In this document: one piece after another, positions 34,463 to 42,719 of the stretch
How the letters are laid out: every line of letters begins with the position of its first letter
Position numbering within the stretch: the first letter of the stretch is position 1
Source of the DNA: CBDBBY01 sp965203795
GTDB taxonomy: Bacteria > Pseudomonadota > Alphaproteobacteria > Rhodobacterales > Rhodobacteraceae
Reading direction: 5' to 3'
Length of the DNA: 64,000 bases
Assembly: GCA_965203795.1 (NCBI GenBank)
Contig: OZ241915.1
Location: 1,612,001-1,676,000, forward strand
Translations under genes and position numbers: made by a program
The notes under the pieces: model-generated
What the model saw: the letters and a program-made list of their open reading frames with translations, nothing else
Databases searched by the model: none
What the model was told of the DNA's origin: nothing

Positions 34463-35626
34463 TCAGTTTCCGTTCCTGAGCTCCGCTTCGATTTTCCGCC
34501 ATTCCCGCACGTTCCGCCGGTGCTCGTCGTAAGTCCGCGCGAACGCATGCCCGCCTGTGCCGTCGGCCACGAAGTACAGGTAATCGCTTTCGGCCGGATT
34601 CAGCGCCGCGCGAATCGATGCGCGGCCGGGATTTGATATCGGCGTCGGCGGCAGGCCCCGGTTCTTGTACGTGTTGTACGGCCCGTCGCTCTCGAGCTCG
34701 CTCTTCCGGAGGCCGCGTCCGAGATAGCCCTGCCCGCTGGTCACGCCGTAAATCACTGTGGGATCGGACTGCAGCGCCATCCCCTGCCTCAGCCTGTTGG
34801 CGAAAACGGACGCGACCAGGGGACGCTCCCCCGCCTGTCCGGTCTCCTTCTCGATGATCGACGCGAGAACGAGCGCTTCCTCGACACTGGAGACGACGCC
34901 GCCCTCCGGCTTCCGTTCCCATTCCTCCTCAAGAATCCCGGCCTGTGCCGCGGACATCCGCCCGATCAGCTCGTGCGCCGAGGACCCGCGCGCGACCTCG
35001 TAAGTGTCAGGAGCGAGCGAGCCTTCTACCGGCGGGCTGTCGACCCGGCCTTCCAAAAACTCCGCGTCGCCGATCGCCGCAGCGATCTGCCAGCTGGTGA
35101 GCCCCTCCGGAATCACGACTCGGTACTCGACGCCTACACCTGATTCCATGATCTCCGTGTAGCCGCTTGCAGGCTCTTCCGAACCTTTGAAGCGCGCGAC
35201 CTCTCCGAGTTCGTCGGAACCTGCAATGCGTTCCCGGAGGAAGTGCTCGCCTCCTGTCGTCCCTACCCTGTAAGTCGCGATGAAACGGCGCTTCGCCGCT
35301 GCGGAGGACGTGATGATCGCAAGGATTTCGGACATGGAGGCTCCGGCAGGGATCTCGAACGACCCGTGCTTGATGTCGTTCTGCTGTTGCATGACGGTCG
35401 CGGCGAGCCTGAACATGGAGGCGCTGCCGATGGCCCCGGCCTCGACAAGCTGTTCGACGGCGCCGGGCAACGTGGCGCCCTGCGGAATGTCGACATATGC
35501 CGACGCGGCCAAGGGGCCGGGCCTCGTGTATTGATGGTTCCCGATGACGGCAGCGGCGCAGATCCCAGCGACGATGGCAATCGCGAGGGTGAACGCGCTG
35601 GACGCCAGATCGCGCAGAAGCTTCAT
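34463..35626 (-). CDS. mltG: Endolytic murein transglycosylase MltG
   Basis: A 387-residue YceG/MltG protein. One N-terminal membrane anchor (about 10-30) is followed by a LysM-like region and the catalytic domain with LASIIEKETGQAGERPLVASVF (catalytic Glu259) and YNTYKNRGLPPTPISNPG. It cleaves nascent glycan strands and is thought to end their synthesis. About 50 extra residues (117-167, acidic, between the LysM-like part and VIPEGLTSWQIAA) are unusual for the family. It overlaps fabF by ATGA, and the fabF-mltG pairing is standard. Confidence 0.93.
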   Translation of the reverse strand: MKLLRDLASSAFTLAIAIVAGICAAAVIGNHQYTRPGPLAASAYVDIPQGATLPGAVEQLVEAGAIGSASMFRLAATVMQQQNDIKHGSFEIPAGASMSEILAIITSSAAAKRRFIATYRVGTTGGEHFLRERIAGSDELGEVARFKGSEEPASGYTEIMESGVGVEYRVVIPEGLTSWQIAAAIGDAEFLEGRVDSPPVEGSLAPDTYEVARGSSAHELIGRMSAAQAGILEEEWERKPEGGVVSSVEEALVLASIIEKETGQAGERPLVASVFANRLRQGMALQSDPTVIYGVTSGQGYLGRGLRKSELESDGPYNTYKNRGLPPTPISNPGRASIRAALNPAESDYLYFVADGTGGHAFARTYDEHRRNVREWRKIEAELRNGN

Positions 35627-36879
35627 TCGGCTATTTGAAATACCAGCGTTGCGTTCGCCCCGCCGAACCCGAACGAGTTGGACACCGCCACATGCACATC
35701 CCGCCGCTTCGCTTTCAGCGGCGCGAGATCGAATTCCGGATCGGCTTGCGGATCATGAAGATTGATTGTCGGAGGCACGATCTGGTCGCGGACCGCGAGC
35801 ACGCAAAACGCGGCCTCCACGGCTCCCGCCGCCCCGAGCAAGTGGCCAATCGACGACTTCGTGGACGAAATGGTCGAATTCCCGATCGATCCGCCGAGCA
35901 GCCGCCTGACCGCCGCCAGCTCGATCGTGTCGGCCATGGTCGAAGTGCCGTGCGCGTTGAGGTACGAGATTGATTCCGGAGCGCATCGCGCACGCGACAG
36001 TGCGCTCGCCATGGAGCGGAACCCTCCGTCGCCGTCCGCCGCCGGCGCCGTGATGTGCGACGCGTCCCCGGAAAGCCCGTAGCCGGTCAGCTCCGCGTAG
36101 ATCCGCGCGCCGCGCGCAACGGCGTGTTCGCGCTCCTCGAGAACGAGGATGCCTGCGCCCTCCCCCATGACGAACCCGTCGCGGTCTTTGTCGAACGGCC
36201 GGCTGGCCTGCGCCGGGCGATCCCGCCATTTGGTTGAGAGTGCCTTGCAGGCGTTGAATCCGGCGACTCCGATTTCGGAGATCGGGCTCTCCGCGCCTCC
36301 GGCGATCATGACGTCAGCGTCTCCGGATTGGATCAGCCGCGCCGAATCCCCGATCGCGTGGGCGCCGGTGGCGCATGCGGTCGCAACCGCGTGGTTGGGC
36401 CCCTTGAAACCGTGGCGGATCGAAACCTGCCCCGATGCGAGGTTGATCAGCGCGCCGGGAATGAAGAACGGGGACACGCGCCTTGGGCCCCTCTCCTTGA
36501 TCAGCAGCGCGGTTTCGGCGATCGACTGCAGGCCTCCTATGCCCGAACCGATCATGACTCCGGTCCGGACGCGATCACCCTCGCGCTCGGGCTGCCAGCC
36601 GGCGTCGCGCACCGCCTGGTCGGCTGCGGCTATTCCATACAGGATGAAGTCGTCGACCTTGCGCCGGTCCCTGGGTTCCATCCAGTCGTCGGGATTGAAA
36701 TCGCCGTCGCCCGAACCCAGCGGCACTTCGCAGGCGTAATCCGTGGCCAGGCGGGATGCGTCGAACCGGGAAATCGTCCGGCCGGCGGACGCGCCGGAAA
36801 GGAGCCGCGTCCAGCTAACGTCCACTCCGCATCCAAGCGGGGTCACCAACCCCAGCCCCGTAACCACAACACGCCGCAT
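35623..36879 (-). CDS. fabF: Beta-ketoacyl-ACP synthase II
   Basis: A 418-residue condensing enzyme of fatty acid elongation. Active-site Cys169 in AVATACATGAHAIG, histidines in LNAHGTSTMADTIEL and KSSIGHLLGAAG. The N-terminus MRRVVVTGLGLVTPLG fixes the start. It normally follows acpP directly; here a HisA-like gene is interposed. The downstream mltG start overlaps its stop. Confidence 0.96.
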   Translation of the reverse strand: MRRVVVTGLGLVTPLGCGVDVSWTRLLSGASAGRTISRFDASRLATDYACEVPLGSGDGDFNPDDWMEPRDRRKVDDFILYGIAAADQAVRDAGWQPEREGDRVRTGVMIGSGIGGLQSIAETALLIKERGPRRVSPFFIPGALINLASGQVSIRHGFKGPNHAVATACATGAHAIGDSARLIQSGDADVMIAGGAESPISEIGVAGFNACKALSTKWRDRPAQASRPFDKDRDGFVMGEGAGILVLEEREHAVARGARIYAELTGYGLSGDASHITAPAADGDGGFRSMASALSRARCAPESISYLNAHGTSTMADTIELAAVRRLLGGSIGNSTISSTKSSIGHLLGAAGAVEAAFCVLAVRDQIVPPTINLHDPQADPEFDLAPLKAKRRDVHVAVSNSFGFGGANATLVFQIAE

Positions 36880-36968
36880 GGCAGCACACCTTCATTGCCC
36901 GCCGGCTGTTTCTAGCAGAAGCAGTCGATAAGCAAGCCGCGCTTCGGGCGCCGGCTTAGCTGCCGCAG

Positions 36969-37706
36969 CTAGACGTGGTCCTCTACCTTCGGCTGGGCCG
37001 CCGCCAGCGCATCTTCGACCGTGATCGACTTGTTGAACAGGGCATCGCCGACCACGGCACCGGATACGCACTTGATTCGCCTCAGCCGCTCAATGTCGTC
37101 CAGAGTCCGGACGACGCCGCTAGCGATGACAGGGCTGGTCGCGACCGGGCCCAGCGCCTCAAACAACGCCAGCGAACTTTCGGCGTCCTCGATGTTCGCG
37201 TCGATGTCGGTGATCAGCATCGCTGCAAGGGGTATCGAATCGTAGGCCTTCACGAAGTCAAGCGGCTTGATGGCTCCCGGCTTGCGCCAGCCGTGGATCA
37301 TCGCGCTGTCCTTCCATACATCCACGGCCACCACGATTTGGTCGGGATAGAGCTTCGCCGCCTGCTTGACCACGTAGGAATTGAAAGCCGCAAGCGTCCC
37401 GACCACAACCCTGCCGGCCCCGAGCTCCACCCACTCCCTGACCCGCTCAAGCGACCGTATGCCGCCGCCGACCTGGACGGCGATTCCCGCCTGCCGGATG
37501 ATCTCCACAATCAGTTCGCTGTTGTCGTCGTCGTTGCCAACCAGCGCGTCGATGTCGGTCACATGCACCCAGTCCGCTCCTGCGGCGGCGAAGGCCCTTG
37601 CCGTGTCGACGGGATTCACGTGCCAGACTTGGGGCTCGCCGACCCGTCCGCGGCGCAGGGTCACGCAGCGGCCGTTCTTCAGCTGGATAGTTGGATAGAT
37701 GATCAT
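36969..37706 (-). CDS. HisA-like (beta/alpha)8 barrel protein with altered active site
   Basis: A 245-residue homologue of HisA, the ProFAR isomerase of histidine synthesis. The barrel is complete: MIIYPTIQLKNGRCVTL, AGADWVHVTDIDALVGN, phosphate-binding VQVGGGIRSLERVREW, and VIASGVVRTLDDIERL with GDALFNKSITVEDAL. The catalytic aspartate of strand 1 (Asp8, as in PAIDLKDG) is glutamine here (Gln8), while the second aspartate (Asp129 in VVAVDVWKDS) is kept. In HisA the first aspartate acts as general base, so ordinary isomerase activity is doubtful. It sits between acpP and fabF in the fatty-acid operon, far from any his gene, suggesting a different role. Confidence 0.8.
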   Translation of the reverse strand: MIIYPTIQLKNGRCVTLRRGRVGEPQVWHVNPVDTARAFAAAGADWVHVTDIDALVGNDDDNSELIVEIIRQAGIAVQVGGGIRSLERVREWVELGAGRVVVGTLAAFNSYVVKQAAKLYPDQIVVAVDVWKDSAMIHGWRKPGAIKPLDFVKAYDSIPLAAMLITDIDANIEDAESSLALFEALGPVATSPVIASGVVRTLDDIERLRRIKCVSGAVVGDALFNKSITVEDALAAAQPKVEDHV

Positions 37707-37880
37707 AGCCGTTCTCCCGAGTTCGACGACGCAACCCGGGCTCGGCCGCAGAACACTGATTCGTGCTTCGTGCGCAGGCCGAACCGCGGCGGGCAGCCGC
37801 GTTCCGGCCAAGAAGAAACTAGCTTTTATTCATCGCTTTGCACTGCGGAAGCAATGCATCTTCTTAACTGCGCCGCGCTG

Positions 37881-38114
37881 TTACGTCGCGTCGCCGATGA
37901 ATTTGACGGCGTCCCCGAAGGTGTTGATGGTCTCGGCGTCTTCGTCCCGGATTTCAATGCCGAACTCTTCTTCGAAGGCCATAACCAATTCGACGGTATC
38001 CAAACTGTCCGCGCCTAGATCACCGATGAAGGAAGCACTGTCCACCACGTTTTCCTCGGGAACCCCCAAATGCTCGACAACAATTTTCCTGACCCTATCA
38101 GCGATATCGCTCAT
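37881..38114 (-). CDS. acpP: Acyl carrier protein
   Basis: A 77-residue ACP (79 if ATG 38120 is used). The phosphopantetheine attachment serine is Ser37 in GDLGADSLDTVELVMAFEE. Typical acidic four-helix sequence beginning SDIADRVRKIVVEHLGV. It carries growing acyl chains for FabD, FabG and FabF, whose genes surround it. About 180 bp separate it from fabG and 174 bp from the HisA-like gene. Confidence 0.96.
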   Translation of the reverse strand: MSDIADRVRKIVVEHLGVPEENVVDSASFIGDLGADSLDTVELVMAFEEEFGIEIRDEDAETINTFGDAVKFIGDAT

Positions 38115-38295
38115 GTCCATCCCTCAACCATTTCCGGCAACCGCCGCGACCTGAAACTTCGCGCAGACGCGCCCGACGACCGCCGCCGCAATCGCAACCG
38201 GGCCCTCCCGGCATCCTCGCGCCTCTGCCGTCGACGGCGCGCGATATACCAAATCGCGGCGACGCCGCAAGCCCGACGATCGCCGCCCTTGGCGC

Positions 38296-39033
38296 TCACA
38301 GCATGGCCAGTCCGCCGTTCACATGCAGCGACTGGCCGGTGACATATCCGGCCTCCTCCGAGGCAAGGTAGAGCGCGGCCGCGGCGACATCCTGCGGCTC
38401 GCCCATGCGCCGGGCGGGCACTTGCCCAAGTATCCTGCTGCGCTGCTCTTCCGACAGCTTCGCGGTCATTTCCGTTTCGATGAATCCGGGAGCAAGCGAG
38501 TTCACCGTGATTCCGCGGTTGGCGACCTCGGCCGCGAGCGATTTCCCGAACGCGGTCAGCCCCGCCTTCGCGGCCGAGTAGTTCGCCTGTCCGGGATTTC
38601 CTGTCGCTCCGACGACGGACGTCACGTTTATGATCCGTCCCCAGCGCGCCTTCATCATCCCCCTCAGGACCCCCCTGCAAAGCATCATCGCGGCATTCAG
38701 ATTCACTTCCAGCACCTGCCGCCAATCCTCGTCGGAGATTCTCAGAAGCAGATTGTCGCGGGTTATTCCCGCGTTGTTCACTAGGATTCCGACCGGCCCC
38801 GCGGCTTCGGCCGCCCTGCCGGGGAGTGCGCGGACCGATTCGGAATCGGACAGGTCGCACGGAAGGGGCACGGCGTTCCTCCCGATTTCGGCGGCGAGCG
38901 CCTCGAGCCTGTCGGCCCTGGTTCCGGAAACCGCGACCTTCGCCCCGGCCTCGGCGAATCGGCGGGCGACTTCCGAGCCTATGCCTCCGGTCGCCCCGGT
39001 CACCAACGCGCATTTGCCTTTCAATTCGAACAT
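38296..39033 (-). CDS. fabG: 3-oxoacyl-ACP reductase
   Basis: A 245-residue short-chain dehydrogenase. NADPH-binding VTGATGGIGSEVARRF, NNAGI, and the catalytic Ser139, Tyr152 and Lys156 (NYSAAKAGL) are present. It reduces 3-oxoacyl-ACP in elongation. The position between fabD and acpP confirms FabG rather than another short-chain dehydrogenase. Confidence 0.95.
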   Translation of the reverse strand: MFELKGKCALVTGATGGIGSEVARRFAEAGAKVAVSGTRADRLEALAAEIGRNAVPLPCDLSDSESVRALPGRAAEAAGPVGILVNNAGITRDNLLLRISDEDWRQVLEVNLNAAMMLCRGVLRGMMKARWGRIINVTSVVGATGNPGQANYSAAKAGLTAFGKSLAAEVANRGITVNSLAPGFIETEMTAKLSEEQRSRILGQVPARRMGEPQDVAAAALYLASEEAGYVTGQSLHVNGGLAML

Positions 39034-39044
39034 GTCGCTCCGCC

Positions 39045-39995
39045 TCAGCCGCCCTTTCCAAGTTCCGCCAAATCATCGGGACGCGCGACGGGATAGCACG
39101 AGATCGTACGGTCGATCCGCCTTACCATGCCCGTCAAAGCGTTCCCGATTCCGAGCTCCCAGGCGCTTCTGACGCCCGCCGCCGCCATCCACTCCACCGA
39201 TTCGCGCCAGCGGACCGTTCCCGTGACCTGCCGCACCAGCAGCTCGCGGATTTCCGACGGCTCGTCCACGCCCTTCGCCGCGACATTGGATACGAGCGGG
39301 CAGGACGGCGCCTTTATTTCAACGGATGCCAGCGCCTCCCGCATCGCGTCGGCCGCAGGCCGCATGAGCGCGCAATGGAACGGCGCGGAAACCGGCAGCA
39401 TCACGGCGCGGCGGGCGCCTCTCCCGCGCGCGATCTCAACGGCCCGCTCGACCGCCTTCCGGCTTCCCGAAACCACGACCTGCCTGGGATCGTTGTCGTT
39501 CGCCGCTTCGCAAACGCCGTCACCGGCCGCTTCGAGCGCCACTGCTTCCGCCGATTCGAATCCCAGGCCGAGAAGCGCGGCCATCGCCCCCTCACCCACC
39601 GGCACCGCGTCCTGCATCGCCTTGCCCCGGGTTTCGAGCAGCCGCGCGGTATCGGGCAGGCTTATCGATCCTGCCGCGCACAAGGCCGAGTACTCGCCGA
39701 GGCTGTGGCCCGCCACGAAGGAAGGCCGGAACCGGCCGCCGAATTCGGACTCCAGCGCGCGGAGCGCCGCCATCGACGTCGCCATAAGCGCCGGCTGGGC
39801 GTTTTCCGTCAATGTCAGCGCTTCGATGGGACCTTCCCAAACGAGTTCCGACAGGCGCCTGCCGAGCGCGTCGTCAACCTCCTCGAAAACCCGCCGGGAA
39901 GCCGGATAGCAGTCGGCGAACTCCTTGCCCATTCCGACCGCTTGAGCGCCTTGGCCCGGAAAGATGTGCGCCTTGGCCAATTCTGCCCCCTGCAT
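39045..39995 (-). CDS. fabD: Malonyl-CoA:ACP transacylase
   Basis: A 316-residue FabD. The substrate-binding HIFPGQGAQAVGMGK, the nucleophile Ser98 in GHSLGEYSAL and the histidine in VSAPFHCALM are all present. It loads malonyl onto ACP. ATG 39995 (MQGAELAKAH) was chosen over one at 40073 because homology starts there. In related genomes it is divergent from rpsF; here 1.1 kb carrying a toxin-antitoxin pair intervenes. Confidence 0.95.
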   Translation of the reverse strand: MQGAELAKAHIFPGQGAQAVGMGKEFADCYPASRRVFEEVDDALGRRLSELVWEGPIEALTLTENAQPALMATSMAALRALESEFGGRFRPSFVAGHSLGEYSALCAAGSISLPDTARLLETRGKAMQDAVPVGEGAMAALLGLGFESAEAVALEAAGDGVCEAANDNDPRQVVVSGSRKAVERAVEIARGRGARRAVMLPVSAPFHCALMRPAADAMREALASVEIKAPSCPLVSNVAAKGVDEPSEIRELLVRQVTGTVRWRESVEWMAAAGVRSAWELGIGNALTGMVRRIDRTISCYPVARPDDLAELGKGG

Positions 39996-40148
39996 GTCGG
40001 CGTCGGCGCGGCTCCGGCTCGCGTCGGACGGCTCGAGCCGAACCTCAAATACCGTAGAAGGGAGCGTTGGCAAGCATCAACGCGCCGCATCAACAGGCCG
40101 GCCACCCGATAGCGCTCGGCGAAATGCCCGGGGCCGCAAAAGGAATGG

Positions 40149-40180
40149 TCCCGCGTCTCAGGGGGGCGTCCACACACAAT
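40149..40180. repeat. Left inverted repeat bracketing the toxin-antitoxin pair
   Basis: Its reverse complement reads GTGTGTGGACGCC followed by CCCCTGAGACGCGGGA. The same sequence, with a 2-base gap and an internal near-duplication of its first part, occurs in the opposite orientation at 41241-41288. It is the left edge of DNA that separates fabD from rpsF. Confidence 0.65.
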
Positions 40181-40350
40181 CGCCCTGCCATGACGGCACA
40201 CCTGCCTTGTCCGGCCACAGTCAACAAGCCTGGCCTTTTTGGATCGTCAGCAACGGGATTTCTCGGACGCGCGGTCACCGAACCACTGGCAGCCGCTTGA
40301 AGCAGGATCAATCTAGTCATATAATTGGTCAACATGAAAGGAGAAGAATC

Positions 40351-40611
40351 ATGCCCAGGACTTGGCAGGTCCATGAGGCGAAAGCACGGTTCAGCGAATT
40401 TCTCGAAGCGAGTGACAGAGAAGGTCCGCAGATCGTGACCAAGCGCGGCGTCGAGAAGGCGGTGCTGCTGCCGATTGAGGAGTGGCGGAGCTTACGGAAA
40501 AACGCACGACCAAGTCTGAAGGCAATGCTGCTAGCTCCGGAAGCCCGGACGGAGTCGCTCGTGCCGCCCCGCACGCGTTACAAGCGTCGATCAGTTCCGA
40601 ATCTCGAATAG
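40351..40611 (+). CDS. Phd/YefM-type antitoxin
   Basis: An 86-residue antitoxin. The N-terminal dimer/DNA-binding part, TWQVHEAKARFSEFLEAS and VTKRGVEKAVLLPIEEWRSL, is the standard Phd/YefM pattern; the basic, flexible C-terminus (about 55-86) would cover the toxin. AAAGGAG lies 10 bases before ATG 40351. The toxin gene follows after 4 bp. Autoregulation through the dimer is expected for the family. Confidence 0.88.
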   Translation: MPRTWQVHEAKARFSEFLEASDREGPQIVTKRGVEKAVLLPIEEWRSLRKNARPSLKAMLLAPEARTESLVPPRTRYKRRSVPNLE

Positions 40612-40615
40612 TCCA

Positions 40616-41023
40616 GTGTATTTGCTGGATACGAATGTCGTTTCGGAACTCCGCCGTCCTAGGCCACATATAGGCGTGTCGATTTGGATCGAACAAACTT
40701 CCGAGGACCAGCTGTTTATTTCAGCGGTATCGGCCAGCGAGATTCAGGCTGGCATTGAGATCACGCGCGAACGGGATCCCGCGAAGGCGGAGGAGATCAC
40801 AACTTGGCTCGAACAGACCGTCGTCGGTCCCAACGTCTTGCCGATGGGCGTGGCAGCCTTCAGGGAATGGGCGCGTCTCATGCATCGCACATCGAACACC
40901 CTGAGCGAGGATGCCATGATCGCGGCAACGGCGAAAGTGCACGGTTTGACAGTGGCGACCAGGAACGTCCGTGACTTCCGAGGATTCGGTGTACAGTTGT
41001 TCAATCCGTTTGGTGGTGAATGA
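40616..41023 (+). CDS. VapC-type PIN-domain toxin
   Basis: A 135-residue PIN-domain ribonuclease. Acidic metal ligands are seen in YLLDTNVVSEL (Asp5), SAVSASEIQAGI (Glu), LSEDAMIAATA (Asp) and ATRNVRDFRGFGV (Asp). The start is GTG 40616, 4 bp after the antitoxin stop. VapC enzymes cut tRNA or rRNA when freed from the antitoxin. Pairing with a Phd-like antitoxin is common in alphaproteobacteria. All catalytic positions are present, so it is likely functional. Confidence 0.9.
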   Translation: MYLLDTNVVSELRRPRPHIGVSIWIEQTSEDQLFISAVSASEIQAGIEITRERDPAKAEEITTWLEQTVVGPNVLPMGVAAFREWARLMHRTSNTLSEDAMIAATAKVHGLTVATRNVRDFRGFGVQLFNPFGGE

Positions 41024-41240
41024 GCGATCTTCAGATCGCGAGCACATTTCGTTAACCTCTCCAATCGTTAACGGAGCCGGTCGCGGCTTATTGGTCTTGG
41101 AAAATTTTTTGGGAGATTCCCGAACTCATCTTTCCAGCGCAAGCATCGAGTGCACGAATCCGCATACATGCATGGAGCAATCCTTCAGAGCAAATCCGAC
41201 TTAGAGTGAATCGTTTTTGAATCAAGGTGTTACGCTTCTC

Positions 41241-41288
41241 GTGTGTGGACGCTCCCCGGAACGTGCGTGGACCCCCTGAGACGCGGGA
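41241..41288. repeat. Right inverted repeat bracketing the toxin-antitoxin pair
   Basis: Contains GTGTGTGGACGC, a short spacer, and GTGCGTGGAC running into CCCCTGAGACGCGGGA; the latter 16 bases are an exact inverted match to 40149-40164. The bases TGG flank both outer edges (40146-40148 and 41289-41291), a possible but weak 3-bp target duplication. Confidence 0.65.
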
Positions 41289-41302
41289 TGGCCCGCCCCG
41301 TT

Positions 41303-41333
41303 CCGCCTGCCGGAAATCCATTCCGGCAGGCGG
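41303..41333. other. Strong hairpin upstream of the rpsF promoter
   Basis: A perfect 13-bp stem, CCGCCTGCCGGAA at 41303-41315 with its complement at 41321-41333 and a 5-nt loop ATCCA. It lies just before the rpsF -35 box. No T-run follows on either strand, so a terminator role is only possible; it may belong to the inserted DNA. Confidence 0.6.
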
Positions 41334-41361
41334 TTGCAATTCGGGAAACCGCCTGTATAAG
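41334..41361 (+). promoter_or_regulatory. Probable housekeeping promoter of rpsF-rpsR-rplI
   Basis: TTGCAA at 41334-41339 and TATAAG at 41356-41361 with a 16-bp spacer. Transcription would start near 41367, about 93 nt before the rpsF ATG. Confidence 0.6.
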
Positions 41362-41366
41362 GCCGC

Positions 41367-41459
41367 TTCTTCCGTGCAACAGATTGATTGCGTTGCCTCT
41401 CGTGTGCGGTAACGGAAGATGCTCGCCGCACTTTGAAGCAACCGGCGCAGGAATGGACG
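41367..41459 (+). promoter_or_regulatory. Possible S6:S18 leader RNA of the rpsF operon
   Basis: The presumed 5' UTR folds with an outer 7-bp stem (CTTCCGT 41369-41375 with ACGGAAG 41412-41418) enclosing GCAAC/GTTGC (41376-41380 with 41392-41396). rpsF-rpsR operons in many bacteria carry an autoregulatory leader bound by the S6:S18 pair. Position fits, but I did not verify the conserved nucleotides of that motif. Confidence 0.35.
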
Positions 41460-41807
41460 ATGCAGCTTTACGAGCATGTTTTCATCGCCCGCCAGGACCT
41501 TTCGAATTCGCAGGCGGAAGGCCTTGCCAAGCATTTCGAGCAGGTGCTCACAGAGAACGGCGGCGAGGTGGTCGGCACCGAGCAATGGGGCTTCCGAAAG
41601 CTCGCCTACAAGATCAACAAGAACCGCAAGGGCCACTACGTCTTCATCAAGTCGAAGGCGCCGCCCGCCGCGGTGCGGGAGATGGAGCGGCTGATGCGCC
41701 TGCACGACGATGTCATGCGGGTGCTGACGATCAAGGTGAAATCGCATCCGGAAGGCCCGTCCGCCATGATCCTCAAGCGGGATCAGCGCGGCGAGCGACG
41801 ACGCTGA
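41460..41807 (+). CDS. rpsF: Ribosomal protein bS6
   Basis: A 115-residue S6 with the standard start MQLYEHVFIARQDLS and the core GGEVVGTEQWGFRKLAYKINKNRKGHYVF. It pairs with S18 on the 30S platform. ATG 41460 follows GCGCAGGAATGG. First gene of rpsF-rpsR-rplI. Confidence 0.97.
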   Translation: MQLYEHVFIARQDLSNSQAEGLAKHFEQVLTENGGEVVGTEQWGFRKLAYKINKNRKGHYVFIKSKAPPAAVREMERLMRLHDDVMRVLTIKVKSHPEGPSAMILKRDQRGERRR

Positions 41808-41832
41808 CGGAAGCTCAGGAAAGGATCGAACG

Positions 41833-42060
41833 TTGGCGAAACGCGCATTCCTCAGGCGCCGGAAGACCTGCCCGTTCTCGGGCGACAACGCGCCGAAGAT
41901 CGACTACAAGGACGTGAGGCTGCTCCAGCGGTACGTTTCCGAGCGCGGGAAGATCGTTCCCAGCCGCATTTCGGCGGTTTCCTCGCGCAAGCAGCGGGAG
42001 CTGGCGCTTGCGATCAAGCGGGCCCGCTTCCTGGCTCTGCTCCCCTACTCCCTCAAATAG
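41833..42060 (+). CDS. rpsR: Ribosomal protein bS18
   Basis: A 75-residue S18: MAKRAFLRRRKTCPFSGDN, then KIDYKDVRLLQRYVSERGKIVPSRI and RARFLALLPY. The start codon is TTG 41833, supported by family length and by AAGGA 8 bases upstream. It binds S6 on the 30S subunit. 25 bp after rpsF. Confidence 0.96.
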   Translation: MAKRAFLRRRKTCPFSGDNAPKIDYKDVRLLQRYVSERGKIVPSRISAVSSRKQRELALAIKRARFLALLPYSLK

Positions 42061-42069
42061 GACTGCCCG

Positions 42070-42678
42070 ATGGAACTGATCCTTTTGGAGAGAGTGCCGA
42101 AGCTCGGCTACATGGGCGATGTCGTGCGCGTGAAACGGGGCTACGCCAGAAACTACCTCCTTCCTCAGGGCAAGGCGCTGCGCAGTTCGGAGGAGAACAA
42201 AAAGGCGTTCGAGTCGCGCAAGCTCGAGCTGGAAGCCAGGAACCTGGAGCTTCGCAAGGACGCCGAGTCCGTGGCGGAAAGGCTTGAGGGTCGCGAGTTC
42301 GTTGTCATCCGATCCGCATCCGACACGGGCTCGCTGTACGGCTCGGTGACGAAGCGGGACATTGCGGACGCGGCGGCGGAGGAAGGTATCAGCCTGCACA
42401 GGCGCCAGATCGAGCTTGAGCGCCCGATCAAGGAGCTGGGCGTGCACCGCGTCACGGTTTCGCTGCATCCCGAAGTGGAAGTTGAAGTGGTCGCGAACGT
42501 CGCCCGTTCGCTCGACGAAGCGGCCCTGCAGGCAAAGGGCGGATCGATTGCCGACATTGCCGAGCAGGAAGCCGCTGAGGACCGGCAGGCCGTCGCTGAA
42601 ACGATCGACGGCCTTGACGACCCCAGTCAGGATGCGGGGCCGACGGAGGCCGACCCCGAGGGGCTGCAGACGGCATAA
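42070..42678 (+). CDS. rplI: Ribosomal protein bL9
   Basis: A 202-residue L9 with N-domain MELILLERVPKLGYMGDVVRVKRGYARNYLLP, connecting helix and C-domain (GVHRVTVSLHPEVEVEVVANVARS). The acidic extension of about 45 residues at the C-terminus is typical of alphaproteobacterial L9. Last gene of the ribosomal operon, 9 bp after rpsR. Confidence 0.96.
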   Translation: MELILLERVPKLGYMGDVVRVKRGYARNYLLPQGKALRSSEENKKAFESRKLELEARNLELRKDAESVAERLEGREFVVIRSASDTGSLYGSVTKRDIADAAAEEGISLHRRQIELERPIKELGVHRVTVSLHPEVEVEVVANVARSLDEAALQAKGGSIADIAEQEAAEDRQAVAETIDGLDDPSQDAGPTEADPEGLQTA

Positions 42679-42719
42679 CGCTCCGGAACACGCGGCCCGG
42701 CCCGTTCGAGCACGTAGCA

